Shown: piece after piece, positions 34,441 through 42,800 of the stretch
Position numbering within the stretch: position 1 is the first letter of the stretch
Layout of the letters: every line of letters begins with the position of its first letter
Origin: Thermoleophilaceae bacterium
GTDB lineage: Bacteria > Actinomycetota > Thermoleophilia > Solirubrobacterales > Thermoleophilaceae
Assembly (NCBI GenBank): GCA_036378175.1
Contig: DASUWY010000051.1
Span: 1-64,000, forward strand
DNA length: 64,000 bases
Reading direction: 5' to 3'
The notes under the pieces: model-generated
Told to the model about the DNA's origin: nothing
The model's database searches: none
Seen by the model: the letters and a program-made list of their open reading frames with translations, nothing else
Program-made: the position numbers and the translations under genes

Positions 34441-34938
34441 ATGAGACGTTCACTAGTTGCGCTGGCCCCTGCCGTGGTCGCGATCGCAATCGCGGGCTGT
34501 GGCGGCGGCAGCAATCACAACGGCAACGGCGCGTCCGCGCAGATGGGCGCAAGCCCGCAGGCGGCCAAGTCGGCATCCGCCACTGTCGATGCCGGAAGCA
34601 CGAAGCTGGGGCGGATCCTGGTGGACGGCAAGGGCCGCTCGCTCTACCTGTTCGAGCAGGACAAGGGCGCCGCCAGCACCTGCTACGGCGCCTGCGCCAG
34701 CCTCTGGCCGCCACTGACCGTCTCGGGTAGCCCCAAGGCCGGCGCCGGCATCGCGACTGCGAAGCTCGGCACCACCAAGCGCAAGGACGGCCAAGTCGAG
34801 GTGACCTACAACGGCCACCCGCTCTACTACTACGCCGGCGACCAGAAGCCCGGCGATACCGCCGGTGAGGGCCTCAACCAGTTCGGCGCGCCCTGGGACG
34901 TGCTCTCCCCTGCCGGCAAGGGGGTCGACGGTGACTAG
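34441..34938 (+). CDS. Secreted lipoprotein with two Lipoprotein_15-type repeats
   Basis: A 165-residue protein with a type II signal peptide; the lipobox AIAGC puts the lipid on C20. It has two repeats of the conserved secreted-lipoprotein family: GRSLYLFEQDKGAASTCYGACASLWPP near 65-90 and HPLYYYAGDQKPGDTAGEG near 122-140. Such proteins are common in soil actinobacteria and sit on the outer face of the membrane; their role is unsettled. AAGGA is in the leader, 15 bases from the ATG. The 130 bases upstream hold no gene I can support. Confidence 0.88.
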   Translation: MRRSLVALAPAVVAIAIAGCGGGSNHNGNGASAQMGASPQAAKSASATVDAGSTKLGRILVDGKGRSLYLFEQDKGAASTCYGACASLWPPLTVSGSPKAGAGIATAKLGTTKRKDGQVEVTYNGHPLYYYAGDQKPGDTAGEGLNQFGAPWDVLSPAGKGVDGD

Positions 34939-34971
34939 CCGAGCCGGCGGGAGGCCCGGACCCGAGGCTTC

Positions 34972-36087
34972 TCAGACCTCCGGCATCCGGCCGCCTGTGA
35001 GCCGCAGGTAGCGGGAGGCTGCCTCGGCTCGGTTCCCCGCGTGCAGCTTCCGGAGGATGTTGTTCACGTGGAACTTCACGGTGCCCTCTGAGATCACCAG
35101 CTCGGCCGCCACCGCGCCGTTTGTCTTGCCTCGAGCCATCAGGCGCAGCACGTCGAGTTCGCGGCGGGTCAACAGGCCGTCGAAGATGGCGCGGTCGTCG
35201 CGGGCGTCGCTTGGGAGGGGTTCGGCCAGGGCGGATGGTGTGCCGGCCGGGGCCGGCTCTTCTGCGTTCAGGTCCAGCGCGGCGTCGCTCAGCTGTCCGC
35301 TGCGGGCGTTCAGCCAGTCGAGGAAGCGGCGGGTTTGGTCGCGCTCCCGGCGCAAGGTGCGGCGCAGCGTTGCCGACTCGAGAACCTGCGCGTAGCCCAG
35401 GGCGAACGTCCACAGGACGTCGCGGTCCAGCGCGTCCACCGATCGGCCGGACGGCAGCTTGTCCGCGTGCAGCAGGCCCACAACCTCGCCCTGAATGACG
35501 ACAGCGGCCGCGGCGTACGACTCCCAGCCCATCAGATCTGCCATCTCGCGGTGCACGCGGGGGTGGAGGCGGGCCTCCAGCACGATCGTCGCGCGGCGGC
35601 GGCGCATCACCTCGGTCTCGATCATCGGATGCTGAAGCCGCGGCGCCAGCTCGCGCAGAGCCTCGAGCATTCGCGTGGCTCCTTCCGCGTCGCCGGCGAA
35701 GAACGCGGACTCGGCTATCAACCGCCCGTCGCGAATCCGGCTCAGCAGCGCGCGGTCGAACTCGGACGCCTCGCACAGTTCCTCGGGCGCGCGCGAGACC
35801 ATCACGCTCGGGGATGTGATCTCGCGCAGGCGGACGAGCGCGGCGTGCACTTGCTCGAGCGCGTCGAAGCGGCGGGAGAAGCGGCGGCGGAGTAGGTCGA
35901 GCTGCAGGCGGTGGAGCTCGGTTGCCTGCGCCCATGGCGCCTCCGAGTCGGCCAGGTGCAGCGCGCTCGTGACCGCGTCCACCGCCTGCTCCACCTCGGG
36001 CAGCTCGGTGCCGAGTAGAGACGAAGCTTCGGCCAGCGCTCGCTCCAGCCGCCGGGCCAGCTGCTCCTCCACCGGCGCGACGGTCAT
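34972..36087 (-). CDS. LuxR-family regulator with GAF-like domain (copy 2)
   Basis: A 371-residue protein. The C-terminal LuxR HTH at about 305-362 has LTRRELDVLRLMARGKTNGAVAAELVISEGTVKFHV. A GAF-like middle (about 85-240) includes FDRALLSRIRDGRLIAESAFF and GWESYAAAAVVIQGEVVGLLHAD, and the N-terminal part is helical. The signal is unknown. It overlaps the preceding paralogue by 4 bases (ATGA), so the two are made together and may form heterodimers. Confidence 0.88.
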   Translation of the reverse strand: MTVAPVEEQLARRLERALAEASSLLGTELPEVEQAVDAVTSALHLADSEAPWAQATELHRLQLDLLRRRFSRRFDALEQVHAALVRLREITSPSVMVSRAPEELCEASEFDRALLSRIRDGRLIAESAFFAGDAEGATRMLEALRELAPRLQHPMIETEVMRRRRATIVLEARLHPRVHREMADLMGWESYAAAAVVIQGEVVGLLHADKLPSGRSVDALDRDVLWTFALGYAQVLESATLRRTLRRERDQTRRFLDWLNARSGQLSDAALDLNAEEPAPAGTPSALAEPLPSDARDDRAIFDGLLTRRELDVLRLMARGKTNGAVAAELVISEGTVKFHVNNILRKLHAGNRAEAASRYLRLTGGRMPEV

Positions 36088-37106
36088 TCCGGCAACCCCG
36101 CGGTCATGCGCTCGTAGCGAGCGACAGCGTCGGCGCGATTCGCGGCCCGCAGCTTCCGCAGCACGTTCTTCACGTGGTACTTCACGGTGCCCTCGGCCAC
36201 GACCAAGGTCTTTGCGATGGCGACGTTCGTGTTCCCGCGCGCCATCAGTCGCAGCACCTCGAGCTCACGCGGCGTCAAGACCTCGTCGAGGTCATCAGCG
36301 GGACCGTCGCCGTTCACCGGCACTACTGACGAGTCGGACAGGCGGCTGAGTCGCGTGTTCATCCAGTCCACGGCACCGCGCAGCTCGGACCGATGAGCGC
36401 GCAGCCGCCCGCGCAGCACCGCGCGCTCGAACACGGCGGCCAGCCCCTCGGCGTAGGCGGCAAGCGTCTCGCGGTCGATCTCGTCCAGCGCGCGCCCGGA
36501 CAAATGAGCATCCGCGTGCACGAAGCCGACCGTGGACCCGCCCAGAGCCACCGTCGCCACCGCGTACGACTCCCATCCGAGCAACTCAGCCCAGCGGGTG
36601 TCGCTGCGCGAGCCGACGGAAACGAGCTCCACGCCCTGCCGGCGCGCCAGCTCTTCTTCCACGAGCGGGTAGGCGAGGCGCACCGGCGGCAGGTTCGGCG
36701 AGTCACCCTCCCGAACCCACGCCGACATCGCGGCAAACGCGCCATCGCCAAGGCTGCTCACCACCACGCGATCGAACTCCGACGCGTCACCGAGACCCTC
36801 GGCCGCCCGGTCGAGGATCCCCGTGGCGGAGCCGATCTCACCCAGCCCGCGCACGGCTTCCTGCACACGCTCCAGGGCGTCGAGGCGCCTCAGGAGCTGC
36901 CGCTCCACAAGCTCTCGCTCGAGCTGGTGGAGCTCCACGAGGAGTCGCCACAACGACCCCTGGGAACCCGCCCGAGCGTCCAATTCCTCCGCCACAACCC
37001 CCAGCGCCGACTGCACCCGCGCGCCAGCCGCCTGTAGTTCATCCGTGCCAACCGCGGCCCGTGCGGCCGAAATTGCCTCGGATACCTGTCCATAGGTATC
37101 AGCCAT
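36084..37106 (-). CDS. LuxR-family regulator with GAF-like domain (copy 1)
   Basis: A protein of about 340 residues, clearly a paralogue of the next gene: the same FDRVVVSSLGDGAFAAMSAW and GWESYAVATVALGGSTVGFVHAD blocks, and a LuxR HTH LTPRELEVLRLMARGNTNVAIAKTLVVAEGTVKYHV. ATG at 37106 is preferred; ATG at 37124 or GTG at 37166 would lengthen it. It is divergent from the c-di-GMP riboswitch unit, and the regulatory palindrome CACCTAAAGGTG (37177-37188) lies in the shared gap, so it may also act on that unit. Confidence 0.86.
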   Translation of the reverse strand: MADTYGQVSEAISAARAAVGTDELQAAGARVQSALGVVAEELDARAGSQGSLWRLLVELHQLERELVERQLLRRLDALERVQEAVRGLGEIGSATGILDRAAEGLGDASEFDRVVVSSLGDGAFAAMSAWVREGDSPNLPPVRLAYPLVEEELARRQGVELVSVGSRSDTRWAELLGWESYAVATVALGGSTVGFVHADAHLSGRALDEIDRETLAAYAEGLAAVFERAVLRGRLRAHRSELRGAVDWMNTRLSRLSDSSVVPVNGDGPADDLDEVLTPRELEVLRLMARGNTNVAIAKTLVVAEGTVKYHVKNVLRKLRAANRADAVARYERMTAGLPE

Positions 37107-37230
37107 CCGCCTGGTGAAGAGCATAAGTGGGGCCTGCAAAACGGCGGCAATACCGTCCCCAAACACCTGACGAAGTCACCTAAAGGTGGGATGCCCCCGG
37201 TCGATCCTCGCGGTTGCAGCACTGCACCCA

Positions 37231-37304
37231 AAAAGGCAAACCCGTCGTGAGGCGGGGACGCAAAACCAGAGGTCTCGCAAGGAAGCGAGATAGCTCGGTT
37301 GCCT
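37231..37304 (+). promoter_or_regulatory. Cyclic di-GMP-I (GEMM-I) riboswitch
   Basis: The aptamer shows the class I c-di-GMP architecture. Closing stem AGGCAA/TTGCCT (about 37234-37239 with 37299-37304). Hairpin CCCGTC-GTGA-GGCGGG with a GNRA tetraloop (37241-37256). The conserved joining strand GACGCAAAACC. A second hairpin TCTCGC-AAGGAA-GCGAGA (37273-37290). The invariant TAGC before the closing strand. It lies 45 bases upstream of the 31-residue peptide gene. The closing strand overlaps by two bases the 5' arm of the next hairpin, a plausible switch. Confidence 0.9.
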
Positions 37305-37338
37305 GCTGCGGCGTTTCGGCGCCAAACGCAGGCAGCAG
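37303..37338 (+). promoter_or_regulatory. Expression-platform hairpin before the peptide ribosome site
   Basis: CTGCTGC (37303-37309) pairs with GCAGCAG (37332-37338), and inside it GCGTTT pairs with AAACGC. There is no T-tract, and the Shine-Dalgarno AAGGAGG (37339-37345) follows at once, so control is more likely at translation or folding than at intrinsic termination. Its 5' arm competes with the riboswitch closing stem for bases 37303-37304. Confidence 0.6.
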
Positions 37339-37349
37339 AAGGAGGACAG

Positions 37350-37445
37350 ATGTACAAGTTCAAGCTCCGTAACCCGAAGCTGCTCCTTTCGATCGCAGCT
37401 CTCGTCGCGCTCGTCGTGGACGCGGGGGCCGGCTTCAAGTTCTAA
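37350..37445 (+). CDS. 31-residue membrane microprotein under c-di-GMP riboswitch control
   Basis: The ORF has a textbook Shine-Dalgarno (AAGGAGG, 5 bases before the ATG). It encodes 31 residues: a basic start MYKFKLRNPK, a hydrophobic segment LLLSIAALVALVV at about 11-23, then DAGAGFKF and a TAA. It is predicted to insert as a single short helix with the basic end inside. It has no signal-peptidase site and no cysteine. I know no family for it. It lies between the c-di-GMP riboswitch and a GGDEF-EAL gene, so its level should follow the second messenger that its neighbour makes or degrades. Codon use and the ribosome site argue for real translation. Confidence 0.75.
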   Translation: MYKFKLRNPKLLLSIAALVALVVDAGAGFKF

Positions 37446-37457
37446 GCGAACGGCCAT

Positions 37458-37490
37458 CGGGCGCCTCGGTGTGGTTTGCCGGGGCGCCCG
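37458..37490 (+). terminator. Hairpin CGGGCGCC/GGCGCCCG after the microprotein gene
   Basis: Perfect 8-bp arms (37458-37465, 37483-37490) with a 17-base loop lie 12 bases after the microprotein stop. Only a short GGCTTT follows, so termination may be partial, letting some transcripts read into the GGDEF-EAL gene 18 bases on. Confidence 0.5.
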
Positions 37491-37508
37491 TCACGGCTTT
37501 CAGGTGCC

Positions 37509-39569
37509 ATGAACCCTTCGAAGCTGCGGCCCGTTCACATCTACTGCACCGCCGTCGGCTTGATTGGGGCGGCGCTCCTTGGCGTGCTCATCGAGCTCGC
37601 GCCGCCAAGCGTTCATGTGTTCACGGGGGTCGCCTTCCCGGCGCTTGCGGCGAGCGTGATCCTCGGAGAGCTCTTCCCGCTCGAGCTGCCGCGACGCTCG
37701 GGCGATGGCGAGGTGACGGTGTCCACGATGTTCTCGTTCGCACTCGTCCTGGGCGTGGGCCTGCTCCCCGCGCTCGCGGCGCAGCTCGCCGCCTCGATCG
37801 TGCAGGACATCATCGCCCGCAAGCCGCTCTGGCAGGTGGGCTTCAACATCGGCCAGTACACGCTGTCGCTCGGCGCGGCCGCCGCCGTGGTTCAGCTGCT
37901 GCTCGGCCACACGCTGCTCATCGGCCACAGCCTCGGCGCGATCGAGCTGCTCGTGGTGATGGCCGCCGCGGCTGCGTTCTTCGCCACCAACCTACTTCTC
38001 GTCGCGCGCGCCACCACGCTGTACGTCGGCACGCCGTACCTCGCCGCGCTGCGCACCGACCTCGGTTTCGGCATGTCCGTGAGCGCGGTGCTGCTGTGCC
38101 TCGCGCCGGTGCTCGTCACGGTGCTCGATGCGAGCCCGATTCTCTTCCCGCTCCTGTACGTGCCGCTACTCGGTGTGTACGCCGGCGGCCGCCAGAGCGT
38201 GCGCACCGCAAAGGCCGAGCACATGGCCACGCACGACAGCCTCACCGAGCTGCCGAACCGGCGCTGGTTCCGCGACGCCGTGAACCGCGCGGTGACCGGC
38301 CGCAACCTGCGCAACGCCGGCCTGCTGCTGATCGACCTCAACCGTTTCAAGGAGGTGAACGACACGCTCGGCCATCACCACGGGGACAACGTGCTGAGAC
38401 AGATCGGCCCCCGCATCAAGGCGGCCTTCGGGGAGGAGGACTTCGTCGCGCGCCTCGGCGGCGACGAGTTCGCCGTGTTCATGCCAGGTGCCGACACGGC
38501 CGCGGTGGAAGCCGCGGTCGACCGCCTTCAGGACGCCGTCACCGCCCCGATCTTCGCCGACGGCATCAGCATCGAGATGGACGCCAGCGTCGGTCTCGCC
38601 TGGTACCCCTTCCACGGCGGCGACGTGGACACGCTGCTCGAGCGCGCCGACGTTGCGATGTACCGCGCGAAGGCCACTCAGTGCCAGCTCGTCACCTACC
38701 GGCCCGAGGACGACTACCACAGCCCCGCGCGCGTGGCGATGGCCACCGACCTTCGCCGCGGCATCGAGGAGAACCAGCTCGTGCTCCACTACCAGCCGCA
38801 GCTCGACCTGGCGCTCGGCGTGCCCGTGGCGGCCGAGGGGCTCGTGCGCTGGAACCACCTGCAGAAGGGGCTGGTTCGCCCGCTCGAGTTCATCGAGGTG
38901 GCAGAGCACGCGGGCCTGATCAAGGACCTCACGTACAAGGTGATCGAGCTCGGGTTGAAGGACCTGCGCGAGTGGCAGGACGCGGGGCGCGAGTTCTCGC
39001 TCTCGCTCAACATCAACGTGCGCAGCCTCCTCGACCGCCACTTCCCGCGCGAGGTGCAGCGGCTGCTTGCGCTGCATGGCGTGAGCGGGAGCGCGCTCAC
39101 CCTCGAGCTCACCGAGAGCTCGCTGATGGCCGACCCTGCGATGGCGAGGAAGACAATGGGCGAGCTGAGCGAGCTCGGCGTGTCGTTTGCGATCGACGAC
39201 TTCGGCACCGGCTACTCGTCACTCGCCTACCTGGCGGACCTGCCCGTGCGCGAGCTGAAGATCGACCGTTCGTTCGTGATGGCGATGAACGCGGACACGC
39301 GCAACCGGATCATCGTGCGCTCGACGATCGAGCTGGCGCGCAACCTCGGACTGCGCACCGTGGCTGAGGGGATCGAGGACCTGGAGACGTTCGAGCGTGT
39401 GCGCGAGCTGGGTTGCGAGCTCGCGCAGGGCTACTACATGAGCAGGCCGGTGCCGTTCAACGAGCTCGAGCGCTGGTGGGTTGCCAACACCGCCCCGGTG
39501 GATGCCAAGGTCGCTGCGGAGCGGCGCGCGGCGACTGTCGCGCCGGTGCCGAGGACGGCGATCGCCTGA
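37509..39569 (+). CDS. Membrane-bound GGDEF-EAL protein (diguanylate cyclase/phosphodiesterase)
   Basis: A 686-residue protein. The N-terminal ~240 residues hold about seven or eight membrane helices (a MASE-like sensor). GGDEF (317-321 in RLGGDEFAVF) is intact; the RxxD inhibitory site is absent (GEED in its place). The EAL domain starts with EGL at 443-445, with NINVRS, ELTESSL, IDDFGTGYSSL, LKIDRSF and TVAEGIE all intact. Both activities are thus possible on paper. The ATG at 37509 has only a weak ribosome site (AGGTG). It overlaps the DUF5317 gene by one base. The riboswitch upstream suggests feedback by c-di-GMP. Confidence 0.93.
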   Translation: MNPSKLRPVHIYCTAVGLIGAALLGVLIELAPPSVHVFTGVAFPALAASVILGELFPLELPRRSGDGEVTVSTMFSFALVLGVGLLPALAAQLAASIVQDIIARKPLWQVGFNIGQYTLSLGAAAAVVQLLLGHTLLIGHSLGAIELLVVMAAAAAFFATNLLLVARATTLYVGTPYLAALRTDLGFGMSVSAVLLCLAPVLVTVLDASPILFPLLYVPLLGVYAGGRQSVRTAKAEHMATHDSLTELPNRRWFRDAVNRAVTGRNLRNAGLLLIDLNRFKEVNDTLGHHHGDNVLRQIGPRIKAAFGEEDFVARLGGDEFAVFMPGADTAAVEAAVDRLQDAVTAPIFADGISIEMDASVGLAWYPFHGGDVDTLLERADVAMYRAKATQCQLVTYRPEDDYHSPARVAMATDLRRGIEENQLVLHYQPQLDLALGVPVAAEGLVRWNHLQKGLVRPLEFIEVAEHAGLIKDLTYKVIELGLKDLREWQDAGREFSLSLNINVRSLLDRHFPREVQRLLALHGVSGSALTLELTESSLMADPAMARKTMGELSELGVSFAIDDFGTGYSSLAYLADLPVRELKIDRSFVMAMNADTRNRIIVRSTIELARNLGLRTVAEGIEDLETFERVRELGCELAQGYYMSRPVPFNELERWWVANTAPVDAKVAAERRAATVAPVPRTAIA

Positions 39570-40117
39570 TGTTGCTCGTGATCGCAGCCGTGCTGCTGGT
39601 GGTGAGCGTGCCGCTCGCCGGCGGCAGCGTGCGGCGGCTCGCCCAGCTCGACATCCGCGCGGCGTGGACGGTGCTCCTGTCCGCCGCGATTCAGGTGGGG
39701 ATCACGAGCGCGCACCGCGGCGGGAGCCACACGTTCCACGTGGTGCTCCACTTCGTGTCCTACGGGCTCGTGGTGTGGTTCCTGCTCGCCAACCGCCGCT
39801 TCGTGGGAATGCCGATGCTCACGCTCGGCGCCGCCTTGAACGTGCTCGCGATCACCGTGAACGGCGGCGTGATGCCCGCCTGGAGCACCGCGATCCGGCT
39901 TGCCGGCCTCGACGAGAAGGCGGGCTTTGACAACTCGGCGCCCGTGTCGCACGCGCACCTGCAGTTCCTCGGCGACGTGATCCCGGTGCCGGGCCCGTGG
40001 CCCATCGGGAACGTGCTCAGCATCGGCGACCTGCTGATCTTCGCCGGCGCGTTCGTGCTGCTGCACTATGCCTGCGGGTCGAAGCTGGCGGTGCGCGGCC
40101 GGGCTGTTCGCGCGTAG
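39569..40117 (+). CDS. DUF5317 family membrane protein
   Basis: A 182-residue protein with five or six hydrophobic segments. ITVNGGVMPAW near the middle and the later GDVIPVP and NVLSIGDLLI match the DUF5317 pattern as I recall it. Function unknown. It starts on the ATG overlapping the GGDEF-EAL stop (TGATG), so the two products are made together, and it may be an accessory of the c-di-GMP enzyme. Confidence 0.8.
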   Translation: MLLVIAAVLLVVSVPLAGGSVRRLAQLDIRAAWTVLLSAAIQVGITSAHRGGSHTFHVVLHFVSYGLVVWFLLANRRFVGMPMLTLGAALNVLAITVNGGVMPAWSTAIRLAGLDEKAGFDNSAPVSHAHLQFLGDVIPVPGPWPIGNVLSIGDLLIFAGAFVLLHYACGSKLAVRGRAVRA

Positions 40118-40137
40118 CTGTAAGTAGATTGGGGGAG

Positions 40138-41274
40138 ATGGATTCTCCCGGTCACGTGGCTGTTGGAAGCTGGAGCGGCGGCCGCTTCATGCACTTTGGC
40201 GAGGAGCTCGAGGACGAGCGGCTCGTGCCGCTGCTGCGCCCGGGCGACGGCATCCACACCTTGCTCACGGCCGACGTGTACGGCCAGGGCGAGGCGGACT
40301 CGATCGTCGGGCACGCCTTGAGCGGGCTCCCGCGCGAGGACTACTTCCTCGTGGGCGCTGTTGGCCACGACTTCTACGAGGGTGAGCGCGACGGGCCGCG
40401 CGGCTTTCCGCGCTTCACCGACCCGTCGCTGCGCGGGGCGGAGGCATACGCGGACTACCTGCGGATGGCCACCGAGCGCAGCCTCGAGCGCTGCGGGGTC
40501 GACTCCTTCGACCTCCTTCTTCTCCACAACCCCGACCACACGGGCTTCACGAGCCCCGCTGTGTGGGAGGGGATGGAGGCGCTGCGCTCGCACGGGCTCA
40601 CGCGCCTGCTCGGCGTGGCGCCCGGCCCCGCCAACGGCTTCACGCTCGATCTCATCTCGTGCTTCGAGCGCTTCGCCGAGTCGATCGACTGGGCGATGAT
40701 CATCCTCAACCCGCTGGAGCCGTGGCCGGGCGAGCTGTGCCTCGACGCTGCGGCGCGCCACGACGTGAAGCTGATCGCGCGGGTGGTGGACTACGGCGGC
40801 CTCTTCTGGGACGACGTTCTGCCCGGGCACGAGCTGCGCAAGGGCGACCACCGCTCGTTCCGCCCCGCCGGCTGGGTGGAGCAGGGGCGCGAGCGGCTCG
40901 AGCGGATGCGGCCCGTAGCCGAGCGGCACGGGCTGTCGATGATGCAGCTCGCCTCGCAGTGGGACCTCGCGCACCAGCCGGTGGCATGCGTGGCGCCCAC
41001 GCTGATCCAGGAGGCGGGGCCGGCCGCGCGGCCTGTGGAGGAGAAGCGTGCAGAGCTTGCCGCGACGCCGCGCGACGTGGTGCTGGATGCGGACGAGGTG
41101 GACGAGATCCGCGCGATTGGCGACAACACGGGCTGCATGGCTCTGAAGGGCGGCTCCCCGGACCACGAGGGCGAGGTGCGGGCCGACCGCTGGCCGCTCG
41201 ACGACGAGCTCGCGGCCGTGGCGGAGCGCTGGGGGATCGAGCCCGAGTCCCAGCTTCGCCAGGTGGCGGCTTAG
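40138..41274 (+). CDS. Aldo/keto reductase family protein
   Basis: A 378-residue TIM-barrel protein: DYLRMATERSLERCGVDSFDLLLLHNP is the aldo/keto reductase helix-strand with the active-site His, and LASQWDLAHQPVACVAPTLIQ and LDADEVDEIRAIG are the C-terminal cofactor part. The N-terminal barrel (DVYGQGEADSIVGHAL) is divergent and the catalytic Tyr/Lys are not obvious, so activity is uncertain. GGGGGAG abuts the ATG, unusually close for a ribosome site. Confidence 0.8.
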   Translation: MDSPGHVAVGSWSGGRFMHFGEELEDERLVPLLRPGDGIHTLLTADVYGQGEADSIVGHALSGLPREDYFLVGAVGHDFYEGERDGPRGFPRFTDPSLRGAEAYADYLRMATERSLERCGVDSFDLLLLHNPDHTGFTSPAVWEGMEALRSHGLTRLLGVAPGPANGFTLDLISCFERFAESIDWAMIILNPLEPWPGELCLDAAARHDVKLIARVVDYGGLFWDDVLPGHELRKGDHRSFRPAGWVEQGRERLERMRPVAERHGLSMMQLASQWDLAHQPVACVAPTLIQEAGPAARPVEEKRAELAATPRDVVLDADEVDEIRAIGDNTGCMALKGGSPDHEGEVRADRWPLDDELAAVAERWGIEPESQLRQVAA

Positions 41275-42800
41275 GAAACGGCTTCGGGCTGGCGCTCCGC
41301 GGGGGCGGGCGGGGCCACGTGCTCGGTGTGCTTTCGCAGCGGCCGCTCCTCCAGCGCGAGGGCCAGCGCCAGCGCGATCGCCGCGAGCGGCACGCACACG
41401 ATCCACACGGAGTGGAGCGAGTTCGAAAGAGCCGTGCCCACGCCGTCGGCGATGCGCGGCGGCAGGTGCCCGGCGCCGCTCTGAATCACCGTGTTCGGGT
41501 CGATCCGCTTTCCGGCGGCGCCGAGCTGCTTGACGAGCTCGGTGCCGAGGCGGCTGGTGAGCAGCGCGCCCAGCCCCGCCACGGCGAAGCTGCCGCCCAT
41601 CGAGCGGTAGAAGTTGATCTGCCCGGTGACCACGCCGATCTGGCTCACGTCCACCGCGTTCTGCGCGGCGATCACGTACACCTGGAACATCACGCCCATG
41701 CCGATGCCCACGAGCACGAGGTAGCCGGACACGGTCGCGAGCGAGGAGCCGGTGCCGAGCGTGGTGAGCAGCAGGATGCCGGCGAGCACGAAGCAGCTGC
41801 CGATGATCGGGAACACTCGGTAGCGACCGGTGCGGGCGATGATCTGGCCGACGATCACGCTCACCACCGTCCAGCCGACCGTGAGCGGGATGAGCAGCGC
41901 GCCCGACTTGGTCGCCGATGTGCCGAGCACATCCTGCATGTACACCGGCGCGTAGATCACGACGGCGAATAGGAGCGCTCCGATCACGAGACCGGCGCCG
42001 CACGACACGGCAACGATGCGGTTTCTGAACAGCTCGAGCGGAAGCAGCGGCTCCGGCGCGGTGCGCTCGACCACAAGGAACGCAATCGAGAGTGCGACCC
42101 CCGCGGCGGCGGTGCCGAGCACCTGCCACGAGTCCCACGGGAAGCTGGTGCCGCCCCACACGAGGGCCAGCAGGATCGCCGTGATCCCGCCGCTGAGGAG
42201 CGCGGCGCCGAGGTAGTCGATCCGGTGCTCGCGGATGTGCGTCTGCGACTGCATGGTGCGGGCCACCACCACGAGCGCCAGGAGACCGAGCGGCAGGTTG
42301 ATGTAGAAGATCCAGCGCCACGAAGCGTGGTCTGAGAGGGTGCCGCCGAGCAGCGGGCCCGCCACAGCGGCGATCGCCCACATGCCGGCGATGTAGGCCT
42401 GGTAGCGGCCGCGCTCGCGCGGGGGGAAGAGGTCCGCGATCGCGGCCTGGCTCAGCGGGATGAGCCCGCCGGCGCCGATTCCCTGCAGCGCGCGGAATGC
42501 GATGAGCTGGCCCATCGTCTGCGAGATCCCGCACAGCGCCGAGCCCGCCAGGAAGATGGTGATGGCGACGAGGAAGAGGTTGCGCCTGCCGTAGAGGTCG
42601 GACAGCTTGCCGTAGAGCGGGACGGTGACGGTCGAGCTCACGAGGTACGCGGTCACCACCCAGCTCAGGTGCTCGAAGCCGTTCAGGTCCGAGACGATCT
42701 TCGGCAGCGCGGTGGCCACGATCGTCTGGTCGAGCGCGGCCAGCAGCGTGGCGAGCATGATCGCGCCGAAGGTGACGAGGGCTGAGCGCTGGGTGCTCAT
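41271..42800 (-). CDS. MFS drug exporter, EmrB/QacA (DHA2) family
   Basis: A 509-residue, 14-helix transporter. Motif D1 LDQTIVATALPKI, motif A GKLSDLYGRRN and motif C-like GMWAIAAVAGPLLGG are conserved. It exports hydrophobic compounds using the proton gradient. It overlaps the ABC-F gene by 4 bases (ATGA), so both are in one transcript, a plausible resistance pair. Its 3' end overlaps the convergent aldo/keto reductase gene by 4 bases. Confidence 0.92.
   Translation of the reverse strand: MSTQRSALVTFGAIMLATLLAALDQTIVATALPKIVSDLNGFEHLSWVVTAYLVSSTVTVPLYGKLSDLYGRRNLFLVAITIFLAGSALCGISQTMGQLIAFRALQGIGAGGLIPLSQAAIADLFPPRERGRYQAYIAGMWAIAAVAGPLLGGTLSDHASWRWIFYINLPLGLLALVVVARTMQSQTHIREHRIDYLGAALLSGGITAILLALVWGGTSFPWDSWQVLGTAAAGVALSIAFLVVERTAPEPLLPLELFRNRIVAVSCGAGLVIGALLFAVVIYAPVYMQDVLGTSATKSGALLIPLTVGWTVVSVIVGQIIARTGRYRVFPIIGSCFVLAGILLLTTLGTGSSLATVSGYLVLVGIGMGVMFQVYVIAAQNAVDVSQIGVVTGQINFYRSMGGSFAVAGLGALLTSRLGTELVKQLGAAGKRIDPNTVIQSGAGHLPPRIADGVGTALSNSLHSVWIVCVPLAAIALALALALEERPLRKHTEHVAPPAPAERQPEAVS

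Noticed and set aside
37303-37338. Intrinsic terminator of the riboswitch
   Set aside because: The hairpin is strong but is followed by AAGGAGG, not a T-tract, so translational control fits better.
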